Origin: Micromonospora_G sp040676775
GTDB taxonomy: Bacteria > Actinomycetota > Actinomycetes > Mycobacteriales > Micromonosporaceae
Length of the DNA: 64,000 nt
Assembly (NCBI RefSeq): GCF_040676775.1
Contig: NZ_JBFAPP010000018.1
Location: forward strand, 106,046 to 170,045
Direction: 5' to 3'
The first letter of the stretch is position 1. Each line of letters begins with the position of its first letter. Shown here one piece after another: positions 58,523 to 64,000 of this stretch. The notes beneath the pieces are model-generated. The model saw nothing but the letters and a program-made list of their open reading frames with translations. It had not been told where the DNA came from and did not search any database. The translations under genes and the position numbers were made by a program.

Positions 58523-60088
58523 TTACCCCAATGCTGTTGTTGCGTGCGACGGGACGGGTGTGCTGCGTGGCTTCGCGCTGGCCGGTTCGGTCGCCGGCCG
58601 GCGCGCGATGGCGCTGGCCGCCGCGGCGAAGGCGACGAAGTACCAGAGCGTGACCACGTTGGAAATGACGTTCGAGGCGGCGCTGACCGCCACGAACGCG
58701 GTGGCGCAGCCGGCGAAGCCGACCGCCACACCACGCTCGAAACTGCCGGGTGGTGCCCGCCGCAGAGCCGTACGGGCGGTGTAGAGGAAACCGAGCAGCA
58801 TCGCCAGGTACGCGCCGAGGCCGAGCAGCCCGGTCTCGACGTACGCCCGGAGGAAGTCGTTGTGCGGCTTCTTCGCCTCGTCGGTCTCGCGCTGGGTCAT
58901 GTTCGGCCCGATGCCGGTCAACGGGTTGCGGTTGGCCAGCGTGACGATCTCGGTCCAGTAGCCGATCCGCCAGGCCAGGGTGTTGCCGGTCGGGTCACCG
59001 CCGACCGCGCGGGAGTCGGCGAGCTGGGCGAACCGGGCGCCGACCGCCGGCACTAGGGTCACCCCGGCGACCGCCACCACGCAGAGCGTCACCAGCATCC
59101 GCTTGCTGCGGTGCAGTACGGCCACCACGACGAGTCCGATCGCCGCACCGAGGATGGCACTGCGGGTGTTGGTCAGCAGCAGGAAGACCAGCGACAACCC
59201 GAGCATCACCCCGAGTACGACCCGCATTCGGCGACTCAGGAAGCGGTACACCGCGAACCCGAAGATCACCATGAACATCAGGTAACGCCCGAACGTGGTC
59301 GACTGGCTGAACGTACCGCTGATCCGGGTGAAGCTGCCCTTCACCTCGGCCGGCGGGTGCCCGAGCAGCGACAGCAGCACGGTGTAGCCGAGCGCCAGCA
59401 CCAGCGAGAAGTAGCAGGCCAACAGGACCCGGCGGATCGCCGCGGTGTCCGGCATGAGCTGCTCCAGCACCACGAACATCACCACCACGGTGAGGATGCG
59501 CAGCGCTTCCAGCAGGCTGTTCGACGGTACGGCCGCGCCGAGCGCGCTGACCAGGCTGGTCGCGCCGACCAGCAGCATGGCCCAGCCCATCGGCGAGCCG
59601 CGCAGCCGCCCCTGCCGGCTGAACTGGGCGGCCAGCCAGAGTCCGGCGGCGAGCAGGAAGAGCACGGCGAGCAGGGTGGACGGGTCGGTCGCCCGGCCAC
59701 TCTCCACGGGTGCGGCCTGGCCGGCGCTCGGTCCGGTGAGCTTGAACAGGTCGACGCAGGAGCGGACCGCGAGCATCAGCAGCACGTACCCGGCGAACCG
59801 GGTCAGTGCGAGCACCGCCACCGCGATCCCGGCGACGGCGGCGATCGGCAGCACCACACCCTTGCGGTCACCGTCCGCCAGCGACAGACCGGCGACCACC
59901 GCGATGACCGCGGCGACCACGGCCGCCCCGCCGACGAGGAGCCGGGCTGCCGTACCGCCCCGGATCGGATCGACTCCGACGGTCGACGCACCGCCGTCGC
60001 GTACGCCGACCAACTGCTGCGTGTGTTGTTCCACCGGTCCCACTGAAGCCGAATCGACGCTGCCCCGACCGCTGCCGGGCGCGGCCAT
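58523..60088 (-). CDS. O-antigen ligase / Wzy-like polymerase (copy 2)
   Basis: 521 aa with about 12 spans. The C-terminal loop has TGIGPNMTQRETDEAKKPHNDFLRAYVETG, the PHN-DFL-ETG form of the Wzy_C motif. ATG 60088 follows GGGGAGG with 6-base spacing. Its stop is 5 bases before the Wzz gene, so it heads the four-gene operon with Wzz, flippase and ST5. Two such proteins in one locus suggest one polymerase and one ligase. Confidence 0.85.
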   Translation of the reverse strand: MAAPGSGRGSVDSASVGPVEQHTQQLVGVRDGGASTVGVDPIRGGTAARLLVGGAAVVAAVIAVVAGLSLADGDRKGVVLPIAAVAGIAVAVLALTRFAGYVLLMLAVRSCVDLFKLTGPSAGQAAPVESGRATDPSTLLAVLFLLAAGLWLAAQFSRQGRLRGSPMGWAMLLVGATSLVSALGAAVPSNSLLEALRILTVVVMFVVLEQLMPDTAAIRRVLLACYFSLVLALGYTVLLSLLGHPPAEVKGSFTRISGTFSQSTTFGRYLMFMVIFGFAVYRFLSRRMRVVLGVMLGLSLVFLLLTNTRSAILGAAIGLVVVAVLHRSKRMLVTLCVVAVAGVTLVPAVGARFAQLADSRAVGGDPTGNTLAWRIGYWTEIVTLANRNPLTGIGPNMTQRETDEAKKPHNDFLRAYVETGLLGLGAYLAMLLGFLYTARTALRRAPPGSFERGVAVGFAGCATAFVAVSAASNVISNVVTLWYFVAFAAAASAIARRPATEPASAKPRSTPVPSHATTALG

Positions 60089-60323
60089 CCCATTCCTCCC
60101 CGGACGAAGCCCAGGTCCTCCCGGCACGAAGATCGGTTCAATCTAGCCCCGGTCACTCGTCCGGCAGAAGGGGCCGTTACGCCGACCGGGGCATCCTCCC
60201 CCGGGTTGACCGGCACCGACCCCGCTGAGCAGGGCAGATGCCTTGTCGGCGAGAAGACGGAAGCGGCGCCGGGCGGACCGGAAGGCGCCGGGCGGCACCG
60301 GGCGGCACCGGCGGCCCGGGAAG

Positions 60324-61631
60324 TCAGGCGGCGGGTGCTCGGGCGGCGAGCCGGGCGCGGGCCCGGCGGCCGGGGACCCGGGCCAGTTCGAGGTAGAGCT
60401 GTTCCAGCTCGCGGGCGGCGGTGTCCCAGCTGTACATGCCGGTCACCCGGTCGCGCAGCGCCTCGGCACCGGCCCGTTCGGCCGCCGGGTCGGCGAGCAG
60501 CGGGGCGAGCGCCCGGAGCAGGTCGTCCTCGTCGCCGTCGCGGAACAGCCGCCGCCCCGGTGCGTCGGACTCCAGCACCTCCACGTGCGGCGCGATGTCG
60601 CTGGCGACCACCGGCAGCCCGTACGCGGCGGCCTCCAGCAGGGTCAACGGCAGACCCTCCAGGCGGGACGGCTGGACGAAGCCGGCGGCGTTGGCGTACA
60701 GCTCGGCGAGCAGGTCACCGTAGGCGAAGCCGGTGAAGACGATCCGCTCGTCCCCCTCGGCCTCGCGGCGCAGCTTCGCCACGAAGTCGTCGGTGAACGA
60801 CGAGCCGCCGACGATCGCCAACCGCATCCGGGTGTCGCTGCGGCGGAATGCCCGGATCAGCAGGTCGGCCGCCTTCTCCGGAACGAGCCGGCCGACCAGG
60901 ATCAGGTAACCGCCCGGGGTGAGCCCGAACCGGGCCCCGATCTGTCGGGCCGGTAGCGGCCGGGCGGCGTTCACCCCGTTCGGGATGTAGCTGGTGGGGC
61001 GGCCGAACCGGGTCTCGTAGTGGGCGGCGAGGCCACGGGAGACGGCGACCCGCCGGTGCGGGACGTACCCGCTCATCCAGTGGGCGCTGCCCAGCACCGC
61101 CCGCGCGCCGGCACCCCACTTGTCGCGCTGGTTGTCCAGCCCGTGCACGGTCAGCACCACCCGCGCCCGGGACAGCCAGCGCGGCAGCGGTGCGACCAGG
61201 CCGGGTCCGAGACCGTGGTAGTGCACGATGTCGGGCCGCTCGCGCATCGCCGCCATCGTCGAGGTGGCGGCGTGCACGATCGCGTCGAGGTGCTTGCTCG
61301 CCACCGTACGGACCTGGCGCAGCCGTACGCCCCGGTAGCGGTCCAGCGGCATGCTGCCGTAGCTCTCCCGGCAATAGACCGTGACCTCGTGGCCGTAGTC
61401 GGCCAGCCGGCTGGCGAGTTCCTCGACGTGCCGCTCGATCCCGCCGTAGGTGGCCGGCATGCCCTTCTGGCCGATCATCGCGATGCGCAGCGGTCGCCAG
61501 CCGGCGCCCGGTCCGGCGGGATGCGCGGGAATCTCCCGCCGGACCGGAGCGCCCCGGCCGTGTTGGCCGGGAATGGCAGTTTTGTGAGGCTCGTGGTCTA
61601 CTTTCTCGGCCTGCAGGTCGGGATGGACCAC
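60324..61631 (-). CDS. glycosyltransferase, GT4 type with DUF1972-like N-terminus
   Basis: 435 aa. N-terminal RIAMIGQKGMPATYGGIERH is the DUF1972-like/GT-B opening of rhamnosyl- and glucosyltransferases in polymer clusters; C-terminal YLILVGRLVPEKAADLLIRA and EGLPLTLLEAAAYGLPVVAS has EX7E. The first ~45 residues are an extra unstructured leader. GTG 61631 follows GGGAG. It should add a sugar to the lipid-linked unit. A 235-base gap separates it from polymerase 2, with a weak 9-bp hairpin at 60146-60192. Confidence 0.88.
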   Translation of the reverse strand: MVHPDLQAEKVDHEPHKTAIPGQHGRGAPVRREIPAHPAGPGAGWRPLRIAMIGQKGMPATYGGIERHVEELASRLADYGHEVTVYCRESYGSMPLDRYRGVRLRQVRTVASKHLDAIVHAATSTMAAMRERPDIVHYHGLGPGLVAPLPRWLSRARVVLTVHGLDNQRDKWGAGARAVLGSAHWMSGYVPHRRVAVSRGLAAHYETRFGRPTSYIPNGVNAARPLPARQIGARFGLTPGGYLILVGRLVPEKAADLLIRAFRRSDTRMRLAIVGGSSFTDDFVAKLRREAEGDERIVFTGFAYGDLLAELYANAAGFVQPSRLEGLPLTLLEAAAYGLPVVASDIAPHVEVLESDAPGRRLFRDGDEDDLLRALAPLLADPAAERAGAEALRDRVTGMYSWDTAARELEQLYLELARVPGRRARARLAARAPAA

Positions 61632-61899
61632 GGTAACTCCCTGCGTGACTAGATGCGCGCCCGCTGCCCGGGCAGATCAACACCCTGCCACGAACGGGCC
61701 GACCTGCCCGCTGAACATCTGTTGGAAAAGATCACTCGTGGTGTTCGTCACTCGTAGAAATGACGCCCGGATGTCGTGGAGACGCTCCGTGGTGTCGCGG
61801 GGTCGAACGGTGCACGAACAAATTCCTACAGGTGAAGATGGCGATCCGTGCAGGCCGCCGCCTAACCTACCGAAGCTTCTGACCTAAAAGGAGAACTGC
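61632..61899. promoter_or_regulatory. 268-base divergent region between GT4 and S15-type hydrolase
   Basis: This gap holds the promoters of both flanking genes. TCACTCGT occurs twice (about 61732 and 61748) in an otherwise unremarkable stretch. No small gene is credible. Confidence 0.3.
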
Positions 61900-63792
61900 A
61901 TGGGTCGCATCAGCAGGCTGTGGCGCGCGGGTATCGCCGTGCTCCCCGTGGCCGCGCTCGCCGTCGTCGGGGCGGCGCCACAGGCACTCGCCATCGACAC
62001 CCCCGCGATCGTCGTACAGGACGGCGTGACGCAGCCGGTCTTCGGCTACGCGGACGCCATCCGGGAACGACTTTTCATCGACTCCACTTTCGACAGTGAC
62101 AACGACGGGCTGCGCGACATCATCGCGTTCGACGTCATGCGGCCGAAGGCGACCGCGAATGGCCTCAAGGTGCCGGTTGTCATGGACGCCAGCCCCTATT
62201 ACTCGACCGTCTGCCGCGGCAACGAGTCCGAGTGCAAGGCCGACCTGGATGGCGACGGCCTGAACGACAAGTGGCCGTTGTTCTACGACAACTACTTCGT
62301 GCCGCGTGGATACGCGGTGATCCTGCTCGACATGGTGGGCACCAACAACTCGACCGGTTGCCCGACCACCAACGCAAACGAGGACAACCTCAGCGCCAAG
62401 CAGGCGATCAACTGGCTGAACGGCCGGGCCACCGCCCGTAACGCCGCTGGTCAGGTCGTCAAGGCGGACTGGCACAACGGCAAGACCGGCATGATCGGCA
62501 AGTCGTACGACGGCTCGCTGGCCATGTCCACGGCGGTGACCGGGGTCAAGGGCCTCACCACCATCGTGCCGATCAGCGGCCCGACCGAGTACTACGACTA
62601 CGTACGCAGCAACGGGGTCATCACCCGGGGCAACAGCTACGTGGCGTCGCTGGCCAACACGGTGACCAACCCGGAGCGGCGGGACTACTGCAAGCCGACC
62701 CGGGACGCGATGGCCGCCGTCGACGGCGACGAGACCGGTGACTACACCTCCTTCTGGAACGAGCGCAGCTACGTCAAGAAGGTTCCGAACGTCACCGCGA
62801 GCGTGCTGCTCTACCACGGCCTGAACGACGACAACGTACGGCCGGACCACTTCAGCAAGTTCTGGTACGCGCTGGCCGAGAACAACGTGCCGCGCAAGCT
62901 GTGGCTGTCGCAGGAGGGTCACGTCGACCCGTTCGACTCCCGCCGCGAGGTGTGGGTCAACACCCTGCACCGCTGGTTCGACTTCTGGCTCCAGGGTGTG
63001 CAGAACGGCATCATGGAGGAGCCCCGGGTCGACCTGGAGCGTTCCGCCGACGTGTGGGAGACGTACGCCGACTGGCCGGTGCCGGGTAAGGCCGACACCG
63101 AGGTCTTCCTGCAGCCGGGTACCACCGGTGCCGGTGGCCTCGGCCTGGTCCCGACGACGAAGCCGGTCAACGGCACGTTCACGGACAGCCCGACGCAGAG
63201 CCAGAACACGATGATCCTGAACCCGGACGCCGTGCAGCCGAACCGGCTGGCCTTCCTCTCCGCCCCGCTCACCGCGCCGCTGCACGTCTCCGGTACGCCG
63301 GTCGTGCAGCTTCGTGCCTCGGCCGACCAGACCGACACCAACTTCGGTGCCATCCTGGTCGACTACGGCACCGCCGAGCGGGTCAACCACCGCGCCTCGG
63401 GCGAGGGCATCATCACCCTCGAGACGTCCGACTGCTGGGGTGAGAGCAGCCCGACCGACGACGGTTGTTACAAGCAGACCCAGAAGCGGGTGGCTACGGC
63501 CGACTACGAGCTGGTCACCAAGGGTGTCATGGACGCCCAGAACCGGCAGTCGATCCGTACCGCGGTGCCGCTGGTGCCGGGTCAGGCGTACAACTTCAGC
63601 TTCCCGCTGCTGCCGGAGGACTACGTCTTCCAGCCGGGTCACCGGGTCGGCGTGATCATCGTCGGCAGCTACCCGCAGTACTCCAGCCAGGCGGACCAGA
63701 CCCGCGCCAACATCGCGGTCGCGCTGAAGAGCAGCAACATCGTCCTGCCCGTGGTCGGTGGCACCGCCGCCGCGCACGCCGCCGGACTGTAA
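61900..63792 (+). CDS. secreted S15/CocE-family Xaa-Pro dipeptidyl-peptidase-like hydrolase
   Basis: 630 aa. Signal peptide MGRISRLWRAGIAVLPVA cut near ALAID. The catalytic triad is visible: Ser202 in GMIGKSYDGS, Asp in GLNDDNVRPDH (310/311) and His341 in EGHVDP. The C-terminal jelly-roll (from about 420) is that of X-Pro dipeptidyl-peptidases and cocaine esterases. Two Ca-binding-like loops, DSDNDGLRD (65-73) and DLDGDGLND (115-123), precede the active site; these are unusual for the family. It would clip Xaa-Pro dipeptides or esters outside the cell. AAGGAGAA precedes the ATG. Confidence 0.85.
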   Translation: MGRISRLWRAGIAVLPVAALAVVGAAPQALAIDTPAIVVQDGVTQPVFGYADAIRERLFIDSTFDSDNDGLRDIIAFDVMRPKATANGLKVPVVMDASPYYSTVCRGNESECKADLDGDGLNDKWPLFYDNYFVPRGYAVILLDMVGTNNSTGCPTTNANEDNLSAKQAINWLNGRATARNAAGQVVKADWHNGKTGMIGKSYDGSLAMSTAVTGVKGLTTIVPISGPTEYYDYVRSNGVITRGNSYVASLANTVTNPERRDYCKPTRDAMAAVDGDETGDYTSFWNERSYVKKVPNVTASVLLYHGLNDDNVRPDHFSKFWYALAENNVPRKLWLSQEGHVDPFDSRREVWVNTLHRWFDFWLQGVQNGIMEEPRVDLERSADVWETYADWPVPGKADTEVFLQPGTTGAGGLGLVPTTKPVNGTFTDSPTQSQNTMILNPDAVQPNRLAFLSAPLTAPLHVSGTPVVQLRASADQTDTNFGAILVDYGTAERVNHRASGEGIITLETSDCWGESSPTDDGCYKQTQKRVATADYELVTKGVMDAQNRQSIRTAVPLVPGQAYNFSFPLLPEDYVFQPGHRVGVIIVGSYPQYSSQADQTRANIAVALKSSNIVLPVVGGTAAAHAAGL

Positions 63793-63837
63793 TACCCCCG
63801 GAACGTCTCCCGCGCAGTTGGCGTTCCACGGGAAAAC

Positions 63838-63879
63838 CCGCAGGCCGGTGGCTCCATCAGCCCCGCCACCGGCCTGCGG
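63838..63879 (+). terminator. hairpin terminator after S15-type gene
   Basis: Perfect 15-bp stem CCGCAGGCCGGTGGC / GCCACCGGCCTGCGG with a 12-base loop, 46 bases past the stop codon. Confidence 0.75.
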
Positions 63880-63902
63880 CCCCGAACCTGAGCGCAGCGT
63901 CC

Positions 63903-64000
63903 GGGGGGGGGGGGGGGGGTGACGGAAGAAGACGCCACCCTGGGGTGGGGCACCCACACCCCCCCCCGGCGCCGCGAAGGACACCCCGGGGGGGAAGGGT
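63903..64000. other. poly-G and low-complexity G/C sequence, probable contig-end artefact
   Basis: A run of 17 G (63903-63919) is followed by GC homopolymers (CCCCCCCCC, GGGGGGG) to the edge. No other part of the window has such runs. This looks like bad sequence at a contig end and should not be annotated as genes. Confidence 0.6.

Noticed and set aside
60146..60192. 9-bp hairpin GCCCCGGTC / GACCGGGGC as terminator of the GT4 gene
   Set aside because: The loop is 29 bases and it lies over 130 bases past the stop; too weak to list.
1..64000. tRNA, rRNA, phage genes, transposases or integrase/att sites
   Set aside because: None of the gaps shows a tRNA-like fold or family motif and no transposase or integrase sequence was seen; small RNA genes could still be missed without a covariance search.

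Overview
The window is GC-rich actinomycete chromosome: GTG starts are common, neighbouring genes often overlap by 4 bases (ATGA or GTGA), cgtac words are frequent, and there are AfsR/SARP regulators, SigE-type ECF sigma factors and ricin-type secreted lectins. The style fits Micromonosporaceae, but that is a judgement from style, not a search. I see no tRNA, rRNA, insertion sequence, phage gene or CRISPR array. The last ~100 bases (poly-G, then low-complexity G/C) look like a poor contig end.

Layout. 1-4.3 kb: edge of a VOC protein, a secreted lectin, a small protein and three alpha/beta hydrolases. 4.6-10.4 kb: two tandem AfsR-type regulators. 10.4-13.9 kb: App1-like phosphatase, polytopic GT39-like protein, PPOX flavoprotein. 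14-19 kb: aldehyde dehydrogenase, a 17-bp tandem array, two lipoproteins (one thioredoxin-like) and an M6 secreted metalloprotease. 19.4-22.8 kb: Tat-exported protein, a two-component system and a membrane protein. 23-30.8 kb: a 4-hydroxyproline catabolic operon with a divergent PucR-type regulator and an M24 Xaa-Pro peptidase. 30.8-36.7 kb: AhpD-like protein, DUF2786 protein, sigma factor with a membrane partner and a lipoprotein paralogue, methyltransferase, second lectin. 37-45.6 kb: GlxA-type regulator and APC transporter, DUF574 methyltransferase, polar amino-acid ABC transporter, TetR regulator with a DrrAB-like exporter. 45.7-61.6 kb: a polysaccharide locus with five sulfotransferases. 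61.9-63.8 kb: secreted S15/CocE-like hydrolase.

How the genes fit together. The hydroxyproline genes cover every step from trans-4-hydroxy-L-proline to 2-oxoglutarate: 2-epimerase, three-subunit D-hydroxyproline dehydrogenase, DHDPS-family deaminase, and the 2-oxoglutarate semialdehyde dehydrogenase encoded about 7.5 kb away. The M24 peptidase next to the regulator, with the M6 protease and S15 hydrolase elsewhere in the window, suggests growth on proline- or hydroxyproline-rich peptides.

The 45.7-61.6 kb locus has two GT4 glycosyltransferases, two O-antigen-ligase/polymerase-like proteins, a Wzz-like chain-length protein, a flippase, a GH-A-like lipoprotein and five PAPS-type sulfotransferases. 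The simplest reading is a sulfated extracellular polysaccharide or glycolipid, which is uncommon in this group and is the most interesting system here. No priming sugar-phosphate transferase and no PAPS-supply genes are present in the window.
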